Assembly (NCBI GenBank): GCA_943371965.1
Contig: CALRWV020000002.1
Coordinates: 62,001-126,000, forward strand
DNA from: CALRWV02 sp943371965
GTDB taxonomy: Bacteria; Bacteroidota; JABWAT01
DNA: 64,000 nt
Direction: 5' to 3'
The notes under the pieces were generated by a model. The model did no database searches. It saw only the letters and a program-made list of their open reading frames with translations, and was not told the DNA's origin. Below are positions 27,699 through 38,650 of the stretch, one piece after another (position 1 is the first letter of the stretch; each line of letters opens with the position of its first letter). A program made the translations under genes and the position numbers.

Positions 27699-29075
27699 TC
27701 ATTTGTCCTTAAACTTCGAACTGTCAATATCATATTTCTGAAGCTTGAATCTGAGTGTTCTTTCTGAAAGACACAACAATTCTGCGGCATGGGTCTGAAT
27801 TCCTTTTGCTTTTGAAAGAGCAAGATTGATCATCCGCTTTTCAAAATCTTCAACCATCTGGTTCAGATCGCCCAAATCAGTTTCCGGTTGAAGTTGTTCA
27901 ATTTCTTTTCTTGGCAGTTGTTTAATTGGGAGGTCGATAGGCGAGATATATTTTTCACGTGCAAGAAGAACCGATCTTAATACAATATTTTCCAGTTCCC
28001 TGATGTTTCCCGGGAAATTATACGACAGAAGAATCTTTTGACTTTCATTGTCAAAGCCCTCAATTTCTTTATGATTTTCTTTGTTGAATTTGGAAAGATA
28101 ATGGTTGGCAATCGGAAGAATATCTTCACGCCTGTCACGCAGGGGAGGAACATCAATTACGATTACATTCAACCGGTAAAATAAATCTTCCCTGAATTTT
28201 CCTTCTGCAATCAGCTTTTCAAGCGGCTGATGGGTTGCTGCAACAATTCTGACATCAATTGGAATTGGATTGTTTCCCCCAACTCGTTCAATGACGTGTT
28301 CCTGCAAAACACGCAGAATTTTTACCTGAGCATGTAAGGGAAGATCTCCGATTTCATCCAGAAATAAAGTGCCTCCATTTGCAAATTCAAACTTTCCGAT
28401 TTTTTGTCTGTCAGCCCCGGTAAAGGAACCCTTTTCATGTCCAAAAAATTCTGATTCAATTAGGTTTTCCGGAATGGCGCCGCAATTGATGGCAACAAAT
28501 TTTTCTTTTGCCCTGTCCGAATGTGAATGAATGATCCGCGCAAAAACTTCTTTTCCGGTTCCGCTTTCTCCACGGATTAAAACTGAAGAATTGCTTTTTG
28601 CAACACGTGAAATAATACTCAGAATATTCTGAACCGAATCTGATTTATAAATAAGATTGCTAAGTTCCATTTTGGGCGACAAATGTTCTTTCAGCAATTC
28701 ATTTTCACGGACAATATGGATTTTCTCTTTGATCTGATCAAGCAGAAAAATCAGTTCATCCAGATTGATGGGTTTGGTCAGATAATTATGCGCACCAAAT
28801 TTCATGCATTCAACAGCCTGTTCGATGCTGCCGAATGCTGTCATCACCAGAACTTCAATTTTTGGATTTATTTTTTTTACCGCTTTCAATAAATCCAACC
28901 CGGAAAGTGAATCCATTTTATAATCGGTGCAGACTATATCAGGATTTATTTCATTTAGTTTTTCAATTGCTTCTTCTGCAGAACCGCATTCTTCAACATC
29001 GTAATTCTTTTTTGTCAGAAAACCATGTAGAACTTTTCTTTGGGAAGCTTCATCATCAACAAGAAGTATTTTCAT
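27699..29075 (-). CDS. NtrC-family sigma-54-dependent response regulator
   Basis: The 458-residue regulator starts at ATG 29075 ([16 protein letters not shown]); the frame is open a few codons further. Its receiver domain (1-120) has acidic pocket D7/D8, acceptor D51 in CTDYKMD, switch threonine in VLVMTAF and lysine in LTKPIN. The AAA+ domain (about 140-375) has Walker A GESGTGKE, the sigma-54 contact loop GSFTGA (GAFTGA-type) and Walker [13 protein letters not shown] Fis-type helix-turn-helix closes the protein ([20 protein letters not shown]). It should hydrolyse ATP to open sigma-54 promoters after phosphorylation by the kinase encoded just upstream (29185-31200). The two form an NtrB/NtrC-style pair. 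The target promoters are unknown; none was recognised in the window. Confidence 0.94.
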   Translation of the reverse strand: MKILLVDDEASQRKVLHGFLTKKNYDVEECGSAEEAIEKLNEINPDIVCTDYKMDSLSGLDLLKAVKKINPKIEVLVMTAFGSIEQAVECMKFGAHNYLTKPINLDELIFLLDQIKEKIHIVRENELLKEHLSPKMELSNLIYKSDSVQNILSIISRVAKSNSSVLIRGESGTGKEVFARIIHSHSDRAKEKFVAINCGAIPENLIESEFFGHEKGSFTGADRQKIGKFEFANGGTLFLDEIGDLPLHAQVKILRVLQEHVIERVGGNNPIPIDVRIVAATHQPLEKLIAEGKFREDLFYRLNVIVIDVPPLRDRREDILPIANHYLSKFNKENHKEIEGFDNESQKILLSYNFPGNIRELENIVLRSVLLAREKYISPIDLPIKQLPRKEIEQLQPETDLGDLNQMVEDFEKRMINLALSKAKGIQTHAAELLCLSERTLRFKLQKYDIDSSKFKDK

Positions 29076-29184
29076 AATTTGAAATCCAATTGGCATTTGT
29101 TTTTGGAATTTGTCATACTGAGCGGAGTCGAAGTATCTCTTTCATGTTTACTTTCTTCTTTGCGTTTCTCTGCGTTCTTTGCGG

Positions 29185-31200
29185 TTAATTATTTGCAACA
29201 ACCGGAAATGTTAGACTTACAATCGTTCCTTTTCCTTCAACAGAATGGATTTTTATTTTGCCCTTTAAATTTTCAACGTACTGTTTTACAAGATACAATC
29301 CCAAACCGGTTCCTTCACGTTTGGTTGTGTAAAAAGCGGTGAATAATTTTGCTCTGTTTTCTTTGCTGATTCCTGAACCTGAATCACAAATATAAAATTT
29401 GTAATCACTAATGCCTGTCCTGAAAATAATTCTGATTGAGTCATCGGGTTTACTTGCATGAATTGCATTGGTAATGATATTTTCCAGAATCTGGTGAAGC
29501 TTCAGCGGGTCAGTTTTGAATTCTGCAGACTTTAGATTTTGATCAGTTTCAATTATTATTTTTTTAGAAACCAAAACCTGATCAAGGTTATTCGAAATGT
29601 TGGAAACAAGATTTCCCAAATCAACAATCTGTAAATGACTGACTCCCGGTTTTGAAGCCTGTAAAATTTCATTCACAAGTTTGTTTACCCGCTGAACTTC
29701 TTCTTTTGCCATTTTCAGCAAGTCGAAATTTTCTTTCGATTCTTTCAGATTTGTTTCAGTCTCAAGTCTTTGCAGCACCATATTGATTGTATTCATCGGA
29801 TTGCGGACTTCATGTGCTATTCCTGCCGAAAGAATTCCGATTGCTGACAGCTGTTTTTTCTCTTCAATTTCCTGCTGTAATCTTCTGAGTTCAGTTACAT
29901 CGGTAATCAGAAAAATATGGAAAAAAGATTCTTCCTTTGAGGAGTTGTAAGTGACCAGTAAATCCTTTGTCCGTCCGCTGAAATCTTTGAAATTCCATTC
30001 ATAGTATGAAATACCTTCATCAATCATTTTCCTGATCAGAACATTGATTTCCTGTGTCAAGAAAGTCAGGGGTTTGCCGATCAGATCAATTCTTTTCTGA
30101 TTGCATAAATTTTCAAATTGGGAATTCAGTGAGTTGATGGTCAGATCCGGATTTAAAATCAGAATGGATTCATTCAACTGTTCAACAATTGTTTTTGCCT
30201 GTTGCTGAAGCTGACTTTTTTCCTGGATACTGGTTTGAAGTTTTTTTCTGATTCCAATCCATGACAATATTATGAAGACCGAAAGACCGGTGACAAATCC
30301 CAATCCGGCTGTTTTAATCATGAAAGATATTTTGGCTGTTTCCAGTTCTTCCGCTGAAAGACCAATCCTTAATAAGTAAACATCGTTTTCAATTTGGATT
30401 TTGGAGTAGGTTTCAAAAACAGGTGTATCATAATCGTCTTCATTTAACCTGCTGACTAGTGTATCTTTTTCAGAACTAGATATGCTTTTTCCGAATATGG
30501 AATCAACTTCTGATTCCTGATATGAAGCGGGAATTGAAACAATTGTTTTTTTGCTGTCTGACAGATTGATAAAGGCAATGGTTTCATCGTTGTAGAAATT
30601 GTCGACAATCCGCTGAAATCCGATTCTTTTTTCCAGATTTACCAGATACTGTACATCAGTGATCAGAATGATTTTAACTTTTCTGTCAACTTCGTTTGCA
30701 TAACCGTAAAAGGTATAAGTTGAATCCACATTGAAAAGTTCAAAGAAGTCTGCCCCTTCTTCCGATATCATCCGGTTTGCTTCCCTCATGATATCGCGTT
30801 CAACTGCACTGGAAAATTTCTTTCCGCTCACCTGAATATTTGCAAGAACTTTTTCCTGCTGATTCCAGATAAAGATGTGGCTGATGTTGTTCAGTTTTGC
30901 CAATTGAACCAGCGAAGTATCCGACAGCTGTTTCCGGTTATACATGGTTCTGATAAACTGGCTTGTTCCCTTCAACTGAATCTCGAGTTCATTTCTGAAT
31001 TCACCCATCAGCCGGGAAGAGGATTCAAATTCAGAAGACAATGCAGAATGGATCAGCAGGGATTTTGAAATCAGATTTTTGCTGATGAGGTCTTTTGTTT
31101 TCAGATAATCATACAGATTGAAAATGACAACAAGAAGAATTGCCGCGAAGGTTAGCAGCCAGTTGCTTTTTTTATTGATGGCGGAAAAATAGTTTTTCAT
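29185..31200 (-). CDS. Membrane sensor histidine kinase (NtrB-like) with PAS domain
   Basis: The 671-residue kinase has two membrane helices (about 14-32 and 290-312) that bracket a ~255-residue periplasmic sensor region of double-Cache-like length. A PAS domain (about 340-445; SILILNPDLTINSLN, GKPLTFL) follows, then HisKA with the phosphoacceptor H463 in IAHEVRNPMNTINM, and HATPase_c with N box LENIITNAIHAS, G1 DSGSGIS and G2 GTGLGLYLVKQY. It precedes the NtrC-family regulator by 109 bp on the same strand and is its evident partner. The periplasmic ligand cannot be read from the sequence. Placement directly upstream of the partner-switch block may be chance or may link the two circuits. Confidence 0.92.
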   Translation of the reverse strand: MKNYFSAINKKSNWLLTFAAILLVVIFNLYDYLKTKDLISKNLISKSLLIHSALSSEFESSSRLMGEFRNELEIQLKGTSQFIRTMYNRKQLSDTSLVQLAKLNNISHIFIWNQQEKVLANIQVSGKKFSSAVERDIMREANRMISEEGADFFELFNVDSTYTFYGYANEVDRKVKIILITDVQYLVNLEKRIGFQRIVDNFYNDETIAFINLSDSKKTIVSIPASYQESEVDSIFGKSISSSEKDTLVSRLNEDDYDTPVFETYSKIQIENDVYLLRIGLSAEELETAKISFMIKTAGLGFVTGLSVFIILSWIGIRKKLQTSIQEKSQLQQQAKTIVEQLNESILILNPDLTINSLNSQFENLCNQKRIDLIGKPLTFLTQEINVLIRKMIDEGISYYEWNFKDFSGRTKDLLVTYNSSKEESFFHIFLITDVTELRRLQQEIEEKKQLSAIGILSAGIAHEVRNPMNTINMVLQRLETETNLKESKENFDLLKMAKEEVQRVNKLVNEILQASKPGVSHLQIVDLGNLVSNISNNLDQVLVSKKIIIETDQNLKSAEFKTDPLKLHQILENIITNAIHASKPDDSIRIIFRTGISDYKFYICDSGSGISKENRAKLFTAFYTTKREGTGLGLYLVKQYVENLKGKIKIHSVEGKGTIVSLTFPVVANN

Positions 31201-31371
31201 AAGTTTTCAGTTCTGACAAATATCGAACCTAAAACTGAGATATGCGTTATTTGGAACTGAATTTATGATGTTAGTGATTTGTAAATATTGATTGAATTGG
31301 TTTTTATTTTTACCTTTTAAGTAATGCCTAAATTTTATTAATCAACGGTTTTTCTTTCTTTTTCTTTTCGA

Positions 31372-31611
31372 ATGAATACTTTAATAGAAAAAGGAGTTAA
31401 AGCAACCAATTTGGATTTCACAGATGATTATTTGGTTGTAACACTTGAAGACGCCAGAATTCTTCAAGTTCCATTAATCTGGTATCCAAAACTTTATAAC
31501 TCTACTCTTGAACAAAAAAGTAATTTCAAATGGATTGGTAAAGGTTCAGGAATCGAATGGACAGAACTCGACGAACATTTATCGGTTCACAGATTTCTGG
31601 CAGGAAATTAA
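31372..31611 (+). CDS. DUF2442 family protein
   Basis: This 79-residue cytoplasmic protein matches the DUF2442 pattern: FTDDYLVVTLEDARILQVPL, then WYPKLYNSTLEQKSNF, and IGKGSGIEWTELDEHLSVHRFLAG. DUF2442 proteins often follow a DUF4160 gene in pairs suspected to be toxin-antitoxin-like. No DUF4160 gene lies in the 171 bp before it, so this one is an orphan. The function is unknown. It ends at a bidirectional terminator shared with the sdh operon. Confidence 0.85.
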   Translation: MNTLIEKGVKATNLDFTDDYLVVTLEDARILQVPLIWYPKLYNSTLEQKSNFKWIGKGSGIEWTELDEHLSVHRFLAGN

Positions 31612-31621
31612 AAAAAACAAA

Positions 31622-31654
31622 AAAGCCTGTCCCGATAAAATCAGAACAGGCTTT
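31622..31654. terminator. Bidirectional terminator between the DUF2442 gene and sdhB
   Basis: AAAGCCTGT and ACAGGCTTT form a 9-bp perfect stem with a 15-nt loop. The A-run before and the T/A-rich sequence after it serve both convergent genes. Confidence 0.75.
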
Positions 31655-31676
31655 AATAAATTCAAACTCAAGAAAT

Positions 31677-32417
31677 TTAAGCCAACGTTGCTTTCAGATA
31701 TTCACGGTTCATTCTTGCAATGTTAACCAGTGAAATTTCTTTCGGACATTCAGCTTCACATGCTCCGGTGTTGGTACAATTTCCGAAACCTTCCGCATCC
31801 ATAGCAGCAACCATATTGACAACTCGTTGAGGTGCTTCAACCTGTCCTTGTGGAAGTAAAGCAAATTGAGAAACTTTAGCACCGACAAACAACATAGCCG
31901 ACGAGTTTTTACAGGCAGCAACACATGCACCGCATCCGATACAGGCTGCTGCATTGAATGCTTCATCTGCATCGTGTTTATTGATTGGAATAACGTTGGC
32001 ATCAGGCGCACTTCCTGTTTTGACTGAAACATATCCACCGGCAACCATAACACGGTCAAAGGCAGAACGGTCAACTGTCAAATCTTTTATTACCGGAAAT
32101 GCTTCTGCTCTCCAGGGTTCAACGGTAATGTTATCACCATCTTTGAACGTTCTCATGTGAAGCTGACAGGTTGTTACACCTTTCAGCGGACCATGTGCAC
32201 GGCCATCAATAACGATACCGCAGGTTCCGCAGATTCCTTCACGGCAGTCATGATCAAACGCAATCGGATCATCGCCTTTTCTCACAAGATCATTGTTCAG
32301 TTTATCCATCATTTCAAGAAATGACATATCTTCTGAAATCTGATCAACTTCGTAAGCTTTGAATTCGCCTTTTACATTGGCGTTTTTCTGTCTCCAGGTT
32401 TTAAGCGTGATCTTCAT
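31677..32417 (-). CDS. sdhB: Succinate dehydrogenase/fumarate reductase iron-sulfur subunit
   Basis: The 246-residue subunit carries electrons from the flavoprotein to the cytochrome b quinone site. The [2Fe-2S] ligands are C58, C63, C66 and C84 ([10 protein letters not shown] ... TTC), the [4Fe-4S] ligands C159, C162, C165 with C169 ([11 protein letters not shown]), and the [3Fe-4S] ligands C214, C220 and C224 ([11 protein letters not shown]). Its ATG overlaps the sdhA stop in a TAATG, so translation is coupled. It is the last gene of sdhCAB. The enzyme type (B, one large cytochrome b) is used in both directions in different organisms; citrate synthase in the same window favours a role in the TCA cycle. 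Confidence 0.97.
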   Translation of the reverse strand: MKITLKTWRQKNANVKGEFKAYEVDQISEDMSFLEMMDKLNNDLVRKGDDPIAFDHDCREGICGTCGIVIDGRAHGPLKGVTTCQLHMRTFKDGDNITVEPWRAEAFPVIKDLTVDRSAFDRVMVAGGYVSVKTGSAPDANVIPINKHDADEAFNAAACIGCGACVAACKNSSAMLFVGAKVSQFALLPQGQVEAPQRVVNMVAAMDAEGFGNCTNTGACEAECPKEISLVNIARMNREYLKATLA

Positions 32418-34330
32418 TATTTGTAGCTCCTTTGAGCAAGTTTGATATTTTCAAATTTCAATTCTTCTTTGTGAAGTGTTGCAGGTTTTCCCACACCGGT
32501 AAATTCCCAGGCAGCCACATAAGCAAATTTTTCATCGTTGCGGAGTGCTTCACCATCTTCAGTCTGATATTCTTCACGGAAGTGACCACCGCATGATTCT
32601 TCACGGTTTAACGCATCCTGAGCCATCAGTTCTGCCAACTCAAAGAAATCTGCTACTTTGTATGCTTTTTCAAGTTCCATGTTGTATTCGGTTTCACTTC
32701 CGGGAACGTTGACATCTTTCCAGAATTCTTCGCGGAGTTTTGCGAGATCAGCAATTGCAGTTTTCAATCCTGCATCCGTTCTTGCCATACCGATTTTATC
32801 CCAAACAATATGTCCCAATGCTTTATGGAATTCATCAACAGTTCTTTTTCCCTTTATAGCCAAAAGTTTTTTGTTGATTTCCTTCACACTGGTTTCAGCT
32901 TCTTTGAAAGCAGGATGATCTGTGGTTACTTTTTCGAATTTGGTGGTTGCCAGATAATCACCGATAGTGTAAGGAGCAACAAAATAACCGTCAGCCAATC
33001 CCTGCATCAAAGCGGATGCGCCCAAACGGTTTGCACCGTGATCTGAGAAGTTTGCTTCACCTAACACATGAAGTCCGGGAAGGTTGCTCATTAAATTGTA
33101 ATCAACCCACAATCCGCCCATGGTGTAGTGAACAGCCGGATAAATTCTCATCGGTTGTTTATATGGATCTTCACCGGTAATCTGCTTGTACATATCAAAC
33201 AGGTTTCCGTATTTTTCAGCAACCCATTCCTGACCATTTCTTTTGATTGCGTCTGCAAAATCAAGATAAACGGCAAGACCGGTTGTGCCAACGCCATGAC
33301 CTTTATCGCACATTTCTTTGGCACGTCTTGATGCCACATCTCTTGGAACCAAATTTCCGAATGATGGATACAAACGTTCCAGATAATAATCACGTTCCTC
33401 TTCCGGAATCTGACTTGCCTGACGTTTATCACCCGCTTTTTTTGGAACCCAAACACGTCCGTCATTTCTGAGTGATTCTGACATCAGCGTTAATTTTGAC
33501 TGATGTTCACTTGAAACCGGAATACAGGTTGGATGGATTTGCGTGTAGCAGGGATTTGCAAAATAAGCTCCTCTTTTATGGGCTCTCCAGGTTGCAGTTG
33601 CATTGCAGTACATCGCATTGGTGGAAAGATAAAAAACGTTTCCGTAACCGCCGGTTGCAAGAATGACGGTATGTGCTGCAAAAGATTTCACTTCGCCCGA
33701 AACCAGATCACGGGTTACAATGCCACGTGCTTTTCCATCAACCATAACAAGATCAAGCATTTCATGACGCGAATAGAATTTCACACGTCCGGTATTCATC
33801 TGATGGCAAAGTGCAGAATATGCGCCTAACAACAATTGCTGACCTGTCTGTCCTCTGGCATAAAAAGTTCTTGAAACCTGAGCACCACCAAATGAACGGT
33901 TGTCAAGCAAACCGCTGTATTCACGTGCGAACGGAACACCCTGAGCAACACACTGATCGATAATATTTCCGGAAACTTCAGCCAACCGGTAAACATTTCC
34001 TTCACGTGCACGGTAATCTCCGCCTTTAATGGTATCATAAAACAAACGGTGTGTACTGTCGCCATCATTCGGATAATTTTTTGCTGCGTTAATTCCACCC
34101 TGAGCTGCAATACTGTGAGCCCGTCTTGGTGATTCGTGGTACGAAAAAGCCATTACATTGTAGCCAAGTTCTGCAAGACTTGCGGCAGCGGAAGCACCTG
34201 CCAAACCTGTTCCAACAACTATGATATCATATTTTCTTTTGTTTGCCGGATTTACAAGTTTCAGATTGAATTTGTGATTGGTCCATTTTTCTGCCAGAGG
34301 TCCGGCAGGAATTTTAGAATCTAAAGCCAT
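32417..34330 (-). CDS. sdhA: Succinate dehydrogenase/fumarate reductase flavoprotein subunit
   Basis: The 637-residue catalytic subunit oxidises succinate to fumarate, or the reverse, at a covalently bound FAD. The dinucleotide-binding motif is [11 protein letters not shown] near residue 42, the FAD-linking histidine lies in [11 protein letters not shown], substrate residues are in [11 protein letters not shown], and the catalytic arginine in PRDVASRR. The [18 protein letters not shown] motif is complete. A length of 637 is typical of the Bacteroidota/Chlorobiota type-B enzyme. TAATG overlaps with sdhC upstream and sdhB downstream indicate tight translational coupling and equal expression. 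Confidence 0.97.
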   Translation of the reverse strand: MALDSKIPAGPLAEKWTNHKFNLKLVNPANKRKYDIIVVGTGLAGASAAASLAELGYNVMAFSYHESPRRAHSIAAQGGINAAKNYPNDGDSTHRLFYDTIKGGDYRAREGNVYRLAEVSGNIIDQCVAQGVPFAREYSGLLDNRSFGGAQVSRTFYARGQTGQQLLLGAYSALCHQMNTGRVKFYSRHEMLDLVMVDGKARGIVTRDLVSGEVKSFAAHTVILATGGYGNVFYLSTNAMYCNATATWRAHKRGAYFANPCYTQIHPTCIPVSSEHQSKLTLMSESLRNDGRVWVPKKAGDKRQASQIPEEERDYYLERLYPSFGNLVPRDVASRRAKEMCDKGHGVGTTGLAVYLDFADAIKRNGQEWVAEKYGNLFDMYKQITGEDPYKQPMRIYPAVHYTMGGLWVDYNLMSNLPGLHVLGEANFSDHGANRLGASALMQGLADGYFVAPYTIGDYLATTKFEKVTTDHPAFKEAETSVKEINKKLLAIKGKRTVDEFHKALGHIVWDKIGMARTDAGLKTAIADLAKLREEFWKDVNVPGSETEYNMELEKAYKVADFFELAELMAQDALNREESCGGHFREEYQTEDGEALRNDEKFAYVAAWEFTGVGKPATLHKEELKFENIKLAQRSYK

Positions 34331-35007
34331 TAGTTATGTCCTCCGAGAAAACCGAAATACAAAGGAAGGGATGCAAATAAAACAGGAACGACCAGCCAGA
34401 AAAAGATTCCGATCAGGTTGATGGTTCCGGTCATTTTAGGAGTTTTGATTCCGAAAGTTTGGAAAGCAGACTGGAATCCGTGTTTCAGGTGAAGTGCCAG
34501 TGCAATTACACCGAGAATATAGATTGTCGCATAAACCTTATCGCTCAAAACGGCAACTGTGGTTACAAACAAAGTTTCCGGAACGTGGAAAAGTTTGTGC
34601 TGCAGATAAATTCCCCACAAGTGAAGAATCAGAAAAATCAGAAGAGTCGTTCCGAGCAGAACCATGTTTTTTGAAGTCCAGTCACTGGTTTTATTTCCTG
34701 CGTTGACATCATATTTAACAGGTTTTGCTTTTCGATTTTCCATATTCAGTTTCAGACTGTAGAAAATGTGAAGAATGAAACCGAGAAAAAGCCCAACTTC
34801 CATGATTCTGATAATCAGGTTTTCAGCCATGAAGGAACCGAGTTCAGAAAATTTTGCTCCTCCGTCATTGGAGAAACCGGGAATGGGAAGAAGATGAATG
34901 TTGATGTAAACGTGAACAAGAAGAAAGGAACAGAGAAAGAGACCTGTAAGCCCCACCAGCATTTTCTGACCGATGGAGGTTTTCAGCATTTTAAAGAGCC
35001 AATCCAT
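34330..35007 (-). CDS. sdhC: Succinate dehydrogenase cytochrome b subunit (type B)
   Basis: This 225-residue integral membrane protein has five hydrophobic segments (beginning near residues 14, 62, 112, 153 and 198). Histidines that can ligate two b hemes stand in [28 protein letters not shown] and ALHLKHGF. It anchors SdhAB to the membrane and reduces menaquinone. It is the first gene of the operon, and the start [15 protein letters not shown] is preceded by an AGAGGTAACTT ribosome site. Confidence 0.95.
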   Translation of the reverse strand: MDWLFKMLKTSIGQKMLVGLTGLFLCSFLLVHVYINIHLLPIPGFSNDGGAKFSELGSFMAENLIIRIMEVGLFLGFILHIFYSLKLNMENRKAKPVKYDVNAGNKTSDWTSKNMVLLGTTLLIFLILHLWGIYLQHKLFHVPETLFVTTVAVLSDKVYATIYILGVIALALHLKHGFQSAFQTFGIKTPKMTGTINLIGIFFWLVVPVLFASLPLYFGFLGGHN

Positions 35008-35343
35008 TTAAGTTACCTCTGAGTTAGTTGGATTTTGAACGTGAAAAATCAAAGAAAAGTGCTATTTTTTAGACATGGCGAAGATATTTTGTACATCAGT
35101 TAAAGTCAAAGTGGAAAGACAACAGTTAAATGATGTTCAGACTTTTTCTGTTATTGAATCCAATAATTCATGATTTTCCAATGATCAGTTAATTTTCAGA
35201 TTGTGCATTAAACTTTTATTCTCTACTTTTCGGATGAAGCAATCAAATAAGACACACTCCAGAATGCAGACCGGTAAGTTTTTACTCCTCATTAAGTGTC
35301 TGTTCATTATAAACTGTTTTAAATTTCAGGTAAAACCCCATCA
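35008..35343. other. Divergent control region between sdhCAB and the propeller kinase gene
   Basis: These 336 bp carry no gene. A Bacteroidota-type promoter candidate for sdhC lies at 35079-35110. Nothing matching that consensus was found for the plus-strand kinase gene. No clear repeat is present. Confidence 0.6.
35079..35110 (-). promoter_or_regulatory. Candidate -33/-7 promoter for sdhCAB
   Basis: Read on the minus strand, TTTG (35110-35107), a 20-bp spacer and TATCTTCG (35086-35079) match the Bacteroidota TTTG/TAnnTTTG consensus with one mismatch. The start of transcription would be about 65 nt before the sdhC ATG. Confidence 0.4.
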
Positions 35344-38300
35344 ATGAAAAATAGTGGTGTTATCCGGCTGTTCATACTTTTTATTGGCTTGAACATTTCC
35401 GTTTCATATTCGCAAAGTTTCAAAGTAAACTCCTACAACAATGAAGCAGGTTTGCCAAGCAATCTCTGCAAATGGATTGAACAGGATGATGAAGGATTTA
35501 TCTGGATTGCTACAGATGCCGGTCTGGTCAGATATGACGGCAAATATTTTACTTCCTATTCCAATGATCTTCCAAGTTTATATGTAAAATTCCTGCATTT
35601 TGAGAAAGGAAAAGGTCTTTACGTTTTATCTGATCTCGGACTTGGGCTTCTGCGGAAAGAAAACTTTTCTTACAACTATAAATCTCTTGTTGCAGGATCA
35701 GGAGAATTAACTGATTCAACTCTTTATTTTCCAAAATCAATGTTTATTGATTCAAAAAAATCAATCTGGATTGGCGAACCCAATTCCATTTTAACTTATT
35801 CGGCAGGGAAAATTAAACGCTATCCGATTGATTTCAAATACCGGAACGACAGCTTTTCGCGCTCCTTTATGTTTTTTGAAGATAATGACGGCAATCTGTT
35901 TGCGGCTTCCTGGAGTGGTTATCTGTTTTGGCACAACAGAAACTCAGACAAGTTTGAAGAAATCCCGCTTGATCTTAATGAACCAATCAGAAGAATTTAT
36001 TCAGCTTTGTTTATTGATTCTGATCATGTCTATTTCGGAACGAAAAAAGGGGTTTATCAATTTTCATACGACGGTAAAAATCCAAAACAGAACAAACTTG
36101 CCTTTAAGCTGGATTTGATTGATGTAAATGCAATTTCCACAACCGGCGGAACAGAATTTTTTATCGGAACCATCACAAAGGGAACGTATTTATGGGATTC
36201 AAGTCATCCTATTGATAAAAGTCTTTTCAAAATTTCAAAACCCGATTTCACCACAATCAATTATGTTTTCGTTTCCGGCGACAAATCAGTTTGGATAGCT
36301 TCCGATGAAGGTGTTGCTGTAATGAAACGTGCGTTGTTTACTCCGCTTCACCTGAATGACGAATTTCCTTTCAACCGTTCTGTTTCTTATATCGGAGATG
36401 AAAAAGTCATCATCTCAAATCCGGATGGAGCCTATCAGATTCAATTCAATCTTGATGACGAACCTGTTGTAACTCCACTGATCAAAAAACCCGAATTCAT
36501 TATTTATTCTTCGGATGCTGACAAAAACAATCTCTGGATTTCGCTGCGTGATGGAAACCTGGATATTTACAGAAACAGCAAATTGGAACGTCTGATCAAC
36601 GGATCCCGTGATTCGCGCTTGAGTTTGCTCCGTGCCGATAATCGGGGTTCGGTCTGGGGATATCAGGAAGCAAAAGGACAGGTTCTCAAAATAAATTCGA
36701 CCGGAAACGTTAAGACATTTACAAAAACCGAAGGGATTTTATCTTCCATTCAATGCATTGAGGTGACAGAAAAAAATCAGGTTTTTCTTGGCAGCACAGG
36801 CAATAATTCATATCTCTACCTTCTTGATTCAACAAGGGGAAATTTCAAAAATATCAGTCTTCCCATAACTCTTGACAGAAAACAGGAGCTTACTGTTTTT
36901 GATATTGAACCTGACGGAATCGGTGGACTTTTTCTTGGAACAAATTATGGTTTATTTAATTACAATTTTGCTACAATTAAAAAAATAGACTTTGCTTCGC
37001 AATTTGGAACTCCGGTAATCAAAGCGGTAAAAAAAGACAACACCGGGAAACTGCTGCTTGGAACAGAACGCGGACTTTTGGTTTACAACGGAACCGAAGT
37101 TGTCAGTTTTGAAAAAGAAGACGGATTGCCAAACGCAACCATTTCACCTCACGGAATCATTCAAACAAAAGGCGGTTACATTGTTTTCGGAACTGCGCGG
37201 GGTGTTGGCTATTCGCGTGAAGCTTTGGGCGAACTCAAAAAAACCGTGAATCCGGTTTTCCTTTCTGTTAACTTCAGCAATATGAGTGAAATTTACGGTA
37301 GATTGTCACCTGAATCAGGAACGCAACTTTCAGCAACATTCAGCTGCCTTTCCTTTCCGGCCGAAAAAACAATTTATCAGTACCGCATTTTGGGATTGTC
37401 AGATGAGTGGTCTGAACCATCTATGCAGAATCAGGCAATTTATTCCAATCTTCCAACCGGTGATTACAAAATTCAGATCACAGCCAAACAACCCGGATTG
37501 CTTCGGAGTGATATTTCAGAAATTGCTTTCAAGGTTCTTCCCAAATGGTATTATTCCTGGTGGATGCTGGTTCTGTATTCTGTTTTGTTCGGGTTTCTTG
37601 TTTATCTGATCAGTCATTTGATCCAGAATTACCGCATTCATCAGTTGCAGAAACGGCAGAGCGAACTTGAAGAAATTGTAACAGAACGAACGCTGAAATT
37701 GAATGAAGAAAAAATAAAAACTGAAGAAGCACTTGAACTCATTAAATCGCAGGAACAGAATCTGATTGATTACATTGATCAGCTGAAACAGGCTTATAAG
37801 GAACTGACTGAAGCGAATGAAATCAAAAATGAACTGCTGAGTGTTGCTTCACACGATCTTCGAAATCCACTGCAATCCATTTTGGGATATACCGAAATCA
37901 TTCAGGCGAAACTTGGAAATTCACCCGTTTCCGACCGACTTGCAAAAATTCATCAGTCAGCCGAACGAATGCTGAAACTGGTAAACAATCTTCTCGAAAC
38001 CACTGCTCTTGAAAGCGGAAAATATGAACTGATTCTGAAACCTACCAACTTGAATCTGCTGACAAAGTCCGTCATCAGTTACAACCAGCCACAGGCAACA
38101 CATAAAAATCAGGTAGTTTACTTTTCAATTGATACCGACCTCGAATATGTAGTTGAAGCCGATGAAAGCAGGTTGGGTGAAGCATTCGATAATCTTGTGA
38201 GCAATGCCATAAAATATTCACCGGTTGATAAAAAAATCAGAGTTTCAATTTACGGATTTGAGGAAAAAGTCAGGGTTGAAATTCAGGATGAAGGTCCGGG

Positions 38301-38526
38301 TTTGACAGAAGACGACAAAACGAAATTGTTTGGGAAATTTCAACGGCTCAGTGCACGGCCAACCGCAGGTGAAACCTCTACCGGCCTGGGACTTTCAATT
38401 GTAAAAGACGTGATCGAACTACATCACGGAAAAGTTTGGGCAGTAAGTGAAATTGGCAACGGAAGTACTTTTATTGTTGAACTTCCTTTGCTGATTGAAA
38501 TCAAGTCTGAATTTGGGAATGAATAG
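35344..38526 (+). CDS. Propeller-type sensor histidine kinase
   Basis: The 1060-residue membrane kinase has a signal peptide (1-23), a periplasmic propeller (about 25-640; GFIWIATDAGLVRYDG, SVWIASDEGVAVM, TERGLLVYNG), a Y_Y_Y domain (about 650-730), a membrane helix (about 737-758), a long coiled coil (about 765-825), HisKA with H837 in ASHDLRNPLQSI, and HATPase_c (N box DNLVSNAIKYS, G1 DEGPGL, G2 TGLGLSIVKDV). There is no receiver or AraC domain, so it is not a full hybrid one-component system. The sensor half shares its plan with the five phosphatases at 5309-24907, while the output is a kinase. The last 190 bp are almost identical to the kinase gene at 39337-40680. Its response regulator is not in the window. 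Confidence 0.92.
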   Translation: MKNSGVIRLFILFIGLNISVSYSQSFKVNSYNNEAGLPSNLCKWIEQDDEGFIWIATDAGLVRYDGKYFTSYSNDLPSLYVKFLHFEKGKGLYVLSDLGLGLLRKENFSYNYKSLVAGSGELTDSTLYFPKSMFIDSKKSIWIGEPNSILTYSAGKIKRYPIDFKYRNDSFSRSFMFFEDNDGNLFAASWSGYLFWHNRNSDKFEEIPLDLNEPIRRIYSALFIDSDHVYFGTKKGVYQFSYDGKNPKQNKLAFKLDLIDVNAISTTGGTEFFIGTITKGTYLWDSSHPIDKSLFKISKPDFTTINYVFVSGDKSVWIASDEGVAVMKRALFTPLHLNDEFPFNRSVSYIGDEKVIISNPDGAYQIQFNLDDEPVVTPLIKKPEFIIYSSDADKNNLWISLRDGNLDIYRNSKLERLINGSRDSRLSLLRADNRGSVWGYQEAKGQVLKINSTGNVKTFTKTEGILSSIQCIEVTEKNQVFLGSTGNNSYLYLLDSTRGNFKNISLPITLDRKQELTVFDIEPDGIGGLFLGTNYGLFNYNFATIKKIDFASQFGTPVIKAVKKDNTGKLLLGTERGLLVYNGTEVVSFEKEDGLPNATISPHGIIQTKGGYIVFGTARGVGYSREALGELKKTVNPVFLSVNFSNMSEIYGRLSPESGTQLSATFSCLSFPAEKTIYQYRILGLSDEWSEPSMQNQAIYSNLPTGDYKIQITAKQPGLLRSDISEIAFKVLPKWYYSWWMLVLYSVLFGFLVYLISHLIQNYRIHQLQKRQSELEEIVTERTLKLNEEKIKTEEALELIKSQEQNLIDYIDQLKQAYKELTEANEIKNELLSVASHDLRNPLQSILGYTEIIQAKLGNSPVSDRLAKIHQSAERMLKLVNNLLETTALESGKYELILKPTNLNLLTKSVISYNQPQATHKNQVVYFSIDTDLEYVVEADESRLGEAFDNLVSNAIKYSPVDKKIRVSIYGFEEKVRVEIQDEGPGLTEDDKTKLFGKFQRLSARPTAGETSTGLGLSIVKDVIELHHGKVWAVSEIGNGSTFIVELPLLIEIKSEFGNE

Positions 38527-38650
38527 ACCGTTGCTGCGTTAAAAAAACAATCTTGCCATTATTCTCTCCTCAGTTTTCCTGTTCTTACCCCATAGTGATG
38601 GTATTGCCAAGATTGCAATATTACTGGAATTTTGTCCACATCATTTCGTG

